DNA of 64,000 bases from the NCBI RefSeq assembly GCF_035818615.1, contig NZ_JAYKZY010000001.1, forward strand, positions 660,501 to 724,500. The letters are read 5' to 3'. Below the pieces are notes generated by a model that ran no database searches, was not told the origin of the DNA, and saw nothing but the letters and a program-made list of their open reading frames with translations. Both the position numbers and the translations under genes were made by a program. This stretch comes from Sphingobium sp. CR2-8. Lineage in GTDB: Bacteria; Pseudomonadota; Alphaproteobacteria; Sphingomonadales; Sphingomonadaceae. Shown in pieces: positions 28,343 through 35,384 of this stretch (position 1 is its first letter; each line of letters starts with the position of its first letter).

Positions 28343-28795
28343 CGACGGCAGGCACAGCAACGTAGGTCAATTGAACTAGAAAATCGCCACCTCCGCAAAA
28401 TCCGCCCAGATTCTGGGCAGGTTAAAGTCCGGATTGTCTAATGATGAGTGTCAGCTTTAGGTTGAACCGGCCGTCATGCAGGCTTCCCACGAATCGCAGA
28501 GTCTCAGACCCAATATCATCTGAATGTCCGCTTCCAATCGGGGCGATTTCGCTGTCGAATGGCTTGGATGGGCGCTTAGCAGCCAAGCCGCCGCTGCACC
28601 AACGAATGACTGATCCCATCGAGAGCGGAAGGGACAGTGGTTGGCTAGCTTATCCGGCAGAGCCGCGCCAATAGATCAGATGCCAAGCGCCTATGACTTT
28701 GATCAGCTTAACCGTTGATAACAAAGAGGTTCAGGATCACGCCACTTCTTCCTCGGCATAAGGTCATCCAACGACACACTGTGAGGAGACAAGAT
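28343..28795. other. Intergenic stretch after the MocR gene
   Basis: About 450 bases without a supported gene. A 65-residue minus-strand frame (28422-28619) has no ribosome site. The right edge must hold the promoter of the next small gene, whose GAGGAG ribosome site lies at about 28783. Confidence 0.4.
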
Positions 28796-29137
28796 ATGTC
28801 CATGCGCAAATCCGTTCTTGCCATGACTCTCGCAGCCGCGACCCTTTCGGCGGCGATGCCTGCACCCTCTTTTGCCCGCGATGGCGGCTGGAACCGGTAT
28901 GACCGCTACGAGCGGGTCCGCTATTCGGATCGCCGCGACGACCGTGGCTATCGCAATGATCGCGGCTATAGCTGCCGCAAGTCTGGCGGCACCACCGGCC
29001 TCCTTCTGGGTGGTGTTGCGGGGGCCCTTCTTGGCCGCGCGATCGACACCCGCGGCGACCGCGCGCCCGGCACAATTATCGGCGCAGGCGCCGGCGCCCT
29101 TGCCGGCCGGGCGATCGATCGCAATTCGAACTGCTAA
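28796..29137 (+). CDS. Exported glycine-zipper protein
   Basis: The 113-residue protein has a cleavable signal peptide (MSMRKSVLAMTLAAATLSAA, then MPAPSFA). An Arg/Asp/Tyr-rich middle (DRYERVRYSDRRDDRGYRND) follows, and then two glycine-zipper helices, LLLGGVAGALLGRAID and IIGAGAGALAGRAID. Such 2TM glycine-zipper proteins sit in the periplasm or outer membrane, often in envelope stress. The start at 28796 has a GAGGAG site upstream; the longer frame from 28715 is not needed. It is a housekeeping-like gene between the catabolic island and the repair block. Confidence 0.75.
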   Translation: MSMRKSVLAMTLAAATLSAAMPAPSFARDGGWNRYDRYERVRYSDRRDDRGYRNDRGYSCRKSGGTTGLLLGGVAGALLGRAIDTRGDRAPGTIIGAGAGALAGRAIDRNSNC

Positions 29138-29147
29138 TTTACAAAAT

Positions 29148-29175
29148 GCCCGGCCATCCTTCAGGATGGCCGGGC
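29148..29175. terminator. Bidirectional terminator hairpin
   Basis: GCCCGGCCATCC (29148-29159) pairs perfectly with GGATGGCCGGGC (29164-29175) around a TTCA loop. An A/T tract (ATTTTGTAAATT on the minus strand) follows on one side. It lies between the convergent glycine-zipper and imuB genes and could end both transcripts. Confidence 0.7.
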
Positions 29176-29306
29176 CAGATAGAAGCCTCTCTGGCTCAAA
29201 GCCAAGAGCCTTCGGGTCGCATGGAAAACTTACCACGTCTATGATGCGGATATTGTACAGCTTGGCCATTCTGAACCGGGCTACGTAACTATTTCGCTTA
29301 AAAAAT

Positions 29307-30827
29307 TCAGCCAAAGAGGCCATGCAGGAACCAGCCCTGTCCACCGGTCGCGCTGTCCATGCCGTCGCCCTGCCGAAAAACCCAGTAGCGCGCTCCGGTC
29401 TCGTCTTCGACGAGGAAATAGTCCCTGACGCTGAGCCATTCCGCGTCGCTAACATGCCACTCGCCATAGATGCGTTCCGGCCCGTCAGCATGCTTCACGC
29501 GGCGCCGCGAACCGCGCCAGATGAAATGGACAGGCGGATGATCGGGAAGCAGCGCCATCGTATCGATCGGCTCTGGACGTGCAAACAAGCGCGAGGGTCT
29601 GGGCCATCGCTCGGGCCAGCGCAGAAGCGTAGGGTCCGCCATCGGCGCGATACGGGTGACCGACCGTTCGGGAATATCGCTCTCGCGAGCCGCGAGGCGA
29701 AACAGGCGGTCCTCCCCTACCCTGTTGCCCAATATGTCCACCAGCGCGGCGACGTCCGGCAACGGCGTCTCGCCAAGATTGGAGATGGTGCGATAACCAA
29801 GTGGCTCAACCGAAGGCGCAGCCAGCAACATTCGCTCAACCCCAAAGCCCGGATCGATAGTTTCCAGCCGATCGCAAAGGAGACGCCCCATCTGTTTCCT
29901 ATCGCGGCTAGGCTTTGCAAGGCCCGCACGAATGGCCTCGATCCGATTGTCGACCCGGTGGAAGCGCAGATCGAGCCGCCTCGCGCCCACGCCAGCTTCC
30001 TCCAGTTGCTGGCATAGCTGCGCCACCAGCTTGTGCGTGTAGCGAGCCAAGGTTTCGGGCGCGCCGATCGGCTCGGCGAAGCAGCGCTCGATTTCGATGC
30101 GTTCTGGCGCTGCGACCGGTTCGAAAGGCTCAGCAACCCGGCCATATGCCTGGTCCAGCCGCAGGCCTGGCATCGAGCCGAAACGAAGGGCAAGGGAAGC
30201 GCGCGGCATCGCTTCAAGGTCTGCGATCGTCTCCATGCCCAGCTTGCCCAGAGCCGAAACGATGCCGACATCGAGCCGCAGGGCTGCGATAGGCAGGCCG
30301 CCAATGGCTGCGTTCAGGTCAAGCGGATCGACAATGCGCACCGGATCGGCGCCATAGCGTGCCAAAGCATGTGCTGCGCCGAAGGTAGGCGCACAGACCG
30401 CCCGGCCAGCCGTCTCCACCTGCCCCAAGCGCGTCAGCATGTCCTTGAGCAACCCATCGGCGCCGCCGTGCCTGTGGGTGGCGCCGGTGATGTCAAGCAT
30501 CAGCCCGTCGGGTGGATCAACCGCGATGATCGGCGCGTATCGCCGAAGCGACCAGACCGCCAGCCGTTCAAGCCCTTCAAGATCTGCCTCGGGCTCAGCA
30601 TCCATGATCTGAAGATCGGGCACCAGCGCTTGCGCCTTGGTGATGGCCATTCCGGCATGCAGGCCGATCAGGCGAGCGGGGGCATTCGCCGCGGTCACGA
30701 CGCGGCGTTGCCCATCCATCCCAGCCAGGATCAGTGGCGCGTCATGAAGCGGCGCGCTCTGCCCAAGCCTGCGACGCAGCCGATCGGTCGGCCAGGTCGG
30801 CAGGAAGAGCGAGACAACCAGTCGCAT
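29307..30827 (-). CDS. imuB: ImuB, Y-family polymerase-like mutasome subunit
   Basis: The 506-residue protein is a Y-family polymerase relative, opening MRLVVSLFLPTWPTDRLRRR and carrying the family's LQIMDAEPEADLEGLERLAV and LMLDITGATHRHGG segments, with the C-terminal ending GWFLHGLFG typical of ImuB. ImuB has no polymerase activity of its own and tethers ImuA and DnaE2 to the sliding clamp during SOS mutagenesis. It overlaps the imuA end by 86 bases. Normally dnaE2 follows directly; here a terminator and a convergent unrelated gene follow, so the third subunit is missing at this site. Confidence 0.9.
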   Translation of the reverse strand: MRLVVSLFLPTWPTDRLRRRLGQSAPLHDAPLILAGMDGQRRVVTAANAPARLIGLHAGMAITKAQALVPDLQIMDAEPEADLEGLERLAVWSLRRYAPIIAVDPPDGLMLDITGATHRHGGADGLLKDMLTRLGQVETAGRAVCAPTFGAAHALARYGADPVRIVDPLDLNAAIGGLPIAALRLDVGIVSALGKLGMETIADLEAMPRASLALRFGSMPGLRLDQAYGRVAEPFEPVAAPERIEIERCFAEPIGAPETLARYTHKLVAQLCQQLEEAGVGARRLDLRFHRVDNRIEAIRAGLAKPSRDRKQMGRLLCDRLETIDPGFGVERMLLAAPSVEPLGYRTISNLGETPLPDVAALVDILGNRVGEDRLFRLAARESDIPERSVTRIAPMADPTLLRWPERWPRPSRLFARPEPIDTMALLPDHPPVHFIWRGSRRRVKHADGPERIYGEWHVSDAEWLSVRDYFLVEDETGARYWVFRQGDGMDSATGGQGWFLHGLFG

Positions 30828-31503
30828 CGCAGGCTTCCACAAGAAAATCGGCGCTCTCGCCTGCCCGGCACCGGATGAGCTCAACGAACCAGCGGTGTCG
30901 ACCAACCCCCGGCACCGGAAGTGGATCGGATGGAACAGCCATCACCCGCCACCGCGTCGAGGACGCGGTAGGCTGGCCAAAATCAGCGGCTTCAGCCAGG
31001 CGCCGCCACCGCCGGATCGCGATCCCGATCGTGCCGCTGTCCTCAGCCGCCAGCTGAAGGCGCCGCGAGGCGGTCATCGACAATCGCGCGACCTCGGCGA
31101 CGACACCGCCAAGACCACCATGGCGCAGCCCTTCTTCAAAACAGCTCAAAATGGCGGTTTCATCGCGCGCTTCGACATAGATGATCCGGTCAGGATCAAG
31201 CCCGGCCTGGGCAATCGCAGGCGCGAACAGATCCGCCTGTGTCATGCACCAGAGGATCGAGCCGCTTACCCGTGCCAGGATGCCGGCGGCAAACAGCGCG
31301 GGTGCAGCGCCATCGGTCACGCCTTGCGCGCCGCCAGCGATTTCATGCAACGCTCCAAGTGTGAGGCCGCCGCCCGGCAGCTTCGAGTCGATGGCGTCGA
31401 TCCCAAATGGCAGCACTTGTCTGGCTTTGCGCTCAGCGCCTTCGATCTCAGCAATCCGGGCGCGCAAAGCAGCAACATGGGCGCGCGCCCCTCTGTCCGT
31501 CAT
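30742..31503 (-). CDS. imuA: ImuA, RecA-like mutasome subunit
   Basis: The 253-residue protein has the ImuA pattern: RQVLPFGIDAIDSKLPGGGL near the N-terminus, GALHEIAGG, and the RecA-like core SILWCMTQADLFAPAIAQAGLDPDRIIYVEA without a good Walker A. It is the first gene of the SOS-induced mutagenesis operon and is followed by imuB with overlap. A LexA box lies 33 bases upstream of the start. It acts in damage-induced mutagenesis, together with a DnaE2 that is not intact in this window. Confidence 0.88.
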   Translation of the reverse strand: MTDRGARAHVAALRARIAEIEGAERKARQVLPFGIDAIDSKLPGGGLTLGALHEIAGGAQGVTDGAAPALFAAGILARVSGSILWCMTQADLFAPAIAQAGLDPDRIIYVEARDETAILSCFEEGLRHGGLGGVVAEVARLSMTASRRLQLAAEDSGTIGIAIRRWRRLAEAADFGQPTASSTRWRVMAVPSDPLPVPGVGRHRWFVELIRCRAGESADFLVEACDATGCLALPADLADRSAASQAWAERAAS

Positions 31504-31535
31504 CGAAGGGCCTCCTTGGCTCGGCGGTTGGATTC

Positions 31536-31550
31536 GTTCTCATTTTGTTC
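31536..31550 (-). promoter_or_regulatory. LexA (SOS) box upstream of imuA
   Basis: GTTC-TCATTTT-GTTC, a direct repeat with a seven-base gap, is the alphaproteobacterial LexA site. It lies between imuA (minus) and the small gene and SRAP/AlkB group (plus), so it may control both directions. Confidence 0.75.
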
Positions 31551-31631
31551 TATTGAGAGAAAGAGTCAACGGGCGGAGTCGGCGCATGGCGGTCGACACT
31601 CCCGACGGCTGCGAAACAAGTGAGGAATATC

Positions 31632-31798
31632 ATGGCGAATGCGCCACGAAAGAAATTAAGCCTACGCCACGAAGGCAAGCAGGAACAGGCGCTCGAAACG
31701 CCGCCGGCTCCACCAAGCCCCCCTCCGACTCGGCCGGCCTCCATTATCATCCGAGCCACGATCCGGCACTCGTCAGCGACGACGAGATCCCCTGGTAA
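31632..31798 (+). CDS. Small proline-rich protein, frameshifted
   Basis: A good ribosome site (GTGAGGAATATC then ATG) starts MANAPRKKLSLRHEGKQEQA and a proline-rich middle. The likely true ending is in another frame: SDSAGLHYHPSHDPALVSDD then EIPW and a stop at 31798. The frames join if the run of six C at 31718-31723 had seven, giving a protein of about 55 residues. Without that change the first frame runs on to 31904 and overlaps the next gene. It sits beside a LexA box and may be SOS-induced. The function is unknown. Confidence 0.5.
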
Positions 31799-31812
31799 GC
31801 AGCGAGCAGCCC

Positions 31813-32472
31813 ATGTCTCGGCTTCATTGCATGGCCGCAGGCCTTTCCCAGGTCGCCGATCATTTCAAGGCGGAGATGCCCGCACCGATCGAGTTGCCTT
31901 CTGAAACCACGGAGGGCGCGCTTGGGCTCGTCATTTTCGAGAACCGTGGCAGGCGGCTGATGCGGGCGGTCACCTGGGGCTTCCAGAGGCTCACCCGTGA
32001 TATGCGCGAACGCGGCGAGGAGCCCGGCCGGATCGGGCTCGTGGCAGACCTCACCAATCCAAAATGGGATCAGATGGCTGCGGATCCACGCTATCGATGC
32101 CTGATCGTCATGACCCATTTCGCGAACCCTGACGGCGTGCCTGGCGAGCGTACCCGAACCTGGTTCTCCCTGAAGCACGAACCGATCATGGCCTGGGCCG
32201 GCTTCTGCCGAAACATACCCGATCAGGGGCCGCTCTATGCCGGCATGACCATGGATGCGAATGAGGCGATCCAGCCGACCAACGACCGGATGCCGGTGCT
32301 GCTCGACCCTCACGAATATGAGCCATGGCTGCATGGGTCGATCCGGGATGTCATCGGTTTCCAGTTTCGACCACCCTTCGCAGCCGAGCGCTTCAGGGTA
32401 GAGCAGACCGATGATCTCTGGCGCAGCGGCAAAGGGCCGCCATCGGCCAGCCCCCAACTGGCGCTCATCTGA
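31813..32472 (+). CDS. SRAP-domain protein lacking all catalytic residues
   Basis: The 219-residue protein aligns without gaps over at least 160 residues with the canonical SRAP protein encoded at 33117. SRAP proteins (HMCES/YedK) protect abasic sites in single-stranded DNA by forming a covalent link through Cys2. Here residue 2 is Ser (MSRLHC). The catalytic Glu (105 in the neighbour, GFAEAEG) is Asn (HFANPDG), the catalytic His157 is Asn (QPTNDRMPV), and the Asn near 75 is Gly. The fold core (TRTWFSL, NEAI, DRMPVLLD) is well kept. It is probably a DNA-binding or regulatory pseudoenzyme. The alkB gene follows one base after its stop. Confidence 0.85.
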   Translation: MSRLHCMAAGLSQVADHFKAEMPAPIELPSETTEGALGLVIFENRGRRLMRAVTWGFQRLTRDMRERGEEPGRIGLVADLTNPKWDQMAADPRYRCLIVMTHFANPDGVPGERTRTWFSLKHEPIMAWAGFCRNIPDQGPLYAGMTMDANEAIQPTNDRMPVLLDPHEYEPWLHGSIRDVIGFQFRPPFAAERFRVEQTDDLWRSGKGPPSASPQLALI

Positions 32473-32473
32473 C

Positions 32474-33052
32474 ATGGGCAGCGCTGCATTTCAGATGGAC
32501 ATGTTTGCTGAGCCGCTGCTGCCAGGGCTCGACTATGCCCGAGATTTCCTGACGCTAACGGAAGAGGCCGCGCTGATCGCCCGGATCGACACTGAGCCTC
32601 TGGCCCCTTTCCGTTATCAGCAGTGGACCGGCAAGCGGCTCACGCATAGCTTTGGCTGGAGCTATGATTTCGGGACGGGGCATTTCGGACCGACCGATCC
32701 CCTGCCCGATTGGCTGCTCCCGACCCGAGACCGCGCTGCAGGCTTCGCAGGCCTTGAATCAGACGCCCTCGTTCAGGCGCTGCTGATCCGTTACGACGCG
32801 GGCGCCGGGATCGGCTGGCACAAGGATCGACCGGTTTTCGAGGACGTCATCGGGGTGTCGCTCGGGTCATCCGCGCCCATGCGGTTTCGCAGGCGCCAGG
32901 CGACCGGCTTCGAACGGCGAACGGCGCCGCTCGAACCACGGTCGATCTACAAAATGGCCGGCGAGGCCCGAAATGATTGGGAGCATAGTATTGCCGAGAT
33001 GGAAGCACCGCGCTGGTCGATCACCTTCAGGACCATGCGGCCCGCTCGATAG
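32474..33052 (+). CDS. alkB: AlkB-type iron(II)/2-oxoglutarate DNA dealkylase
   Basis: The 192-residue enzyme has the dioxygenase motif His-x-Asp in IGWHKDRPVF. The later metal His (WEHSIAEMEAPRWS) and the 2-oxoglutarate-binding arginine (ITFRTMRPAR) follow, as does the AlkB-type nucleotide lid (FRYQQWTGKRLTHSFGWSYD). It would remove methyl or larger alkyl groups from DNA bases oxidatively. The start one base after the upstream stop indicates co-transcription with the two SRAP genes, forming a damage-repair operon beside an SOS box. Confidence 0.88.
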   Translation: MGSAAFQMDMFAEPLLPGLDYARDFLTLTEEAALIARIDTEPLAPFRYQQWTGKRLTHSFGWSYDFGTGHFGPTDPLPDWLLPTRDRAAGFAGLESDALVQALLIRYDAGAGIGWHKDRPVFEDVIGVSLGSSAPMRFRRRQATGFERRTAPLEPRSIYKMAGEARNDWEHSIAEMEAPRWSITFRTMRPAR

Positions 33053-33116
33053 CCCACGCTCAAATACTAAGCCCCCTTCCCATTGCGCCGGCGCTGTTTG
33101 ATGCTAGCCTCGCGGC

Positions 33117-33767
33117 ATGTGCAATCTGTACACGGTCCGCAAGTCGGCAGCAGAAGTGGCCGCGCACTTTGGTGTGTCGGCCCCCGTCACGCAGTTCAAT
33201 GTCCCCGAGGATGTCTATCCGGGCTACCCCGGCATGGTGGTCCGCGAACAGGACGGCGAGCGTCACCTTCAATCCATGGTCTGGGGCTGGCCCCTGCGCC
33301 TGAAGGGCATGAAACCTGAATCCAAGCCCAAGCCAGTCAACAATATCGCGGACCTCAAGAAATCCATGTGGGTGGGCTTTGCGCGAAAACCGCAGTGGCG
33401 CTGCATCATTCCGCTGACTGGCTTCGCCGAAGCCGAAGGCGCGAAGGGAAGCAAGACCCGGACCTGGTTCTCGCTCCATGATCGACCGATCTTTGGATGG
33501 GCAGCGCTCTGGCGCGACAGCGCAGAATGGGGACCGGTCTATTCAGGGGTCATGACCGACTGCAATGAGGCGATCCGACCGGTCCATGACCGGATGCCGG
33601 TGCTGCTTCTCGCCGACGAATATGATCGCTGGCTCCATGGCGATTTCGACGAGATCATAGGCTTTCAGGAGCGCTCCTTCCCTGACGCGATGATCGCCAT
33701 CGATCGAACGACGGACCCGTGGGTAAAAGCGCGCTCGCCCCAACCTGAAAATCCGATGTTGCTCTAG
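33117..33767 (+). CDS. SRAP-domain abasic-site protein (YedK/HMCES family), canonical
   Basis: The 216-residue protein begins MCNLYTV, so Cys2 is exposed after Met removal and can link to abasic DNA. Glu105 (PLTGFAEAEG), His157 (IRPVHDRMPV) and the Asn near residue 75 (KPVNNIADL) complete the active site. It crosslinks to abasic sites in single-stranded DNA and shields them from error-prone repair. It is 64 bases downstream of alkB and pairs with a catalytically dead paralogue upstream. Confidence 0.88.
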   Translation: MCNLYTVRKSAAEVAAHFGVSAPVTQFNVPEDVYPGYPGMVVREQDGERHLQSMVWGWPLRLKGMKPESKPKPVNNIADLKKSMWVGFARKPQWRCIIPLTGFAEAEGAKGSKTRTWFSLHDRPIFGWAALWRDSAEWGPVYSGVMTDCNEAIRPVHDRMPVLLLADEYDRWLHGDFDEIIGFQERSFPDAMIAIDRTTDPWVKARSPQPENPMLL

Positions 33768-33969
33768 AAGCTCGGACTCAGCGCCGCCAACGCAGGTCGA
33801 TCAAGTACATATTTATGGCTGCAGCGCGCGGTTGAGCAAAGTTGACATGCAACTGCGTGGGCATACCCATTCTGATTTTGTGCAGGTTTAGCGATCATAA
33901 GACAGAAAGCGTCATCTGCTCAGCCTCGAAGCCCTTCTGGATCGCAAACCGCAAGGGCCTTGTTCTTGA

Positions 33970-34017
33970 ATGAGCGACACTGCACGCCATTGTATCGGCG
34001 AAATCAGTGTCGCTCAT
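33970..34017. repeat. 13-bp perfect inverted repeat in an intergenic gap
   Basis: ATGAGCGACACTG (33970-33982) and CAGTGTCGCTCAT (34005-34017) are perfect inverted copies with a 22-base spacer. They lie in the 345-base gap 33768-34112, which otherwise holds only an unsupported short frame on the minus strand. It could be a terminator-like structure without a T-run, a binding site, or a relic end of a small mobile element. Confidence 0.6.
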
Positions 34018-34112
34018 CGGCATTGCACAATTTGAGCGAGCCGAGTTCCTAAAAGCGATGCTATCGCAAAAGTCGGCCAACGCTGATTGGGACTATGCCC
34101 GTCTGATCGATG

Positions 34113-34991
34113 TCAGCCTGCAGCTGCCGTTTCGGTCTCAACCTTCTTGTCGACCGGCTTGATGTCTTTCACAGGACGTCCGCCCTTTCCGCTTCTGGCC
34201 GTTTTCGCCCTTGTTGCGGGCTCAGCTTTGATGGCGGTCTTATCCGCGGCCTTCGGCTTTTGCGGAGCAGGAGAGTCAGCCGGAACAGAAGGCGTAGCGG
34301 CTTCGACCACCGGCGTAGCTGCGGGTTTGCGGGCCGGCTTTGCAGCCGTCACTTTTGCAGTCGCAGGCGCTTTTGCTGCGGATCGGGTCGGCTTGATCGC
34401 AGGTTCACCCTCGACGGCCGTGGGTGCGGCGGCTGGAGCTTCCACACTCTTGCCTGGTTCAGGCACGGCCTTGGAAGGCTTTGCCCGAGCGACCTTGGCC
34501 TTCGTGGCAACCGACTTCTTCTGGGTGGCGACCTTTTTGGCAGGAGGCGTTGCGACCAGGAGTTCGGGTTCAGATGCTGCCAGTGGCTGGACAGCTTGCC
34601 GACGGCCGAGCCCGATCTTTGCCGCGATAACGCGTCGCTGTTCAGCAAAAGCCGACGCCACCATCGGATAATCAATCGGGAGCTTGTAGCGTTCACGATA
34701 CTGTGCCGGCGTCAAACCGTGGGTCGAGAGATGACGCTTGAGCGTCTTGTATGGCTTGCCGTCAATCAGGCTTAGGATGTGTTCAGAGGACGCAAGACTT
34801 TTACGGACCGATACAGCAGGCGTGACCTCAGGTTCGGCCGCGATTCCAGGAACCGTATCCCCTTGCAACGCAGTACGCGTCGCCGTGATCAATGCGGCTA
34901 GATCTTCATTCGCCACGCTGTTGTTGGATACATAAGCGCTGAGCAACTGAACGGTGAGTGTCGTGAGGTCTGTTTCATTGGCTTGCGACAT
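34113..34991 (-). CDS. MucR/Ros-family regulator with a long basic tail
   Basis: From MSQANETDLT the protein has 292 residues. Residues up to about 145 are MucR-like: TLTVQLLSAYVSNNSV, then EHILSLIDGKPYKTLKRHLS and THGLTPAQYRERYKLPIDYP. The CxxC of Ros is absent (Ser and Asp stand in), so zinc binding is doubtful. The remaining roughly 150 residues are Ala/Lys/Pro/Thr-rich, like histone H1 tails, which is not usual for the family. MucR proteins act like H-NS and silence AT-rich foreign genes, so this copy may control the surrounding island. The ATG at 34991 is preferred over 35030. Confidence 0.8.
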   Translation of the reverse strand: MSQANETDLTTLTVQLLSAYVSNNSVANEDLAALITATRTALQGDTVPGIAAEPEVTPAVSVRKSLASSEHILSLIDGKPYKTLKRHLSTHGLTPAQYRERYKLPIDYPMVASAFAEQRRVIAAKIGLGRRQAVQPLAASEPELLVATPPAKKVATQKKSVATKAKVARAKPSKAVPEPGKSVEAPAAAPTAVEGEPAIKPTRSAAKAPATAKVTAAKPARKPAATPVVEAATPSVPADSPAPQKPKAADKTAIKAEPATRAKTARSGKGGRPVKDIKPVDKKVETETAAAG

Positions 34992-35384
34992 GGTCTTTTC
35001 CTTCTTCGGGCCTGGTTCGCTCGCAGTCATGTTTCATCTGCGTTAAATCAACGTGAATCAAGCGGGTTCTTTACACTGCCGAGTCGCAGAATGACCTTCC
35101 CTCAAGGCGCGTATTTCCGTAATCCGGCGGGCTGGATTGCCCAGCGGTGCATCGATCGGCGCAATGAACATGATTGCATTATGGGTCGCCCAAGGCGTGG
35201 TTCATCAACCGGCCATTCGCATCACAAGGAATATAAAATCGAGACATGCACATAGCGATAAATCAACTCCACCAGTCGCGGGTAAAACATGTCCCCTACG
35301 AACCCCACTATCCCTGTCGACAAATTGCGACTGCCAAGACACAAGCAAGGTCAGTAAAAGGCTAGTTCAGGCAAAGCACGATAT
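34992..35384. other. Divergent promoter region, no gene
   Basis: This 390-base gap separates the MucR gene (minus) from the sacsin-like gene (plus). Short frames here have no ribosome site. Part of it is AT-richer than the surroundings, and it must hold both promoters. No clear -35/-10 pair or palindrome was picked out. Confidence 0.4.

Noticed and set aside
33895..34080. 61-residue minus-strand frame after the SRAP gene.
   Set aside because: It has no ribosome site and its body is largely the inverted repeat; it does not look like a protein.
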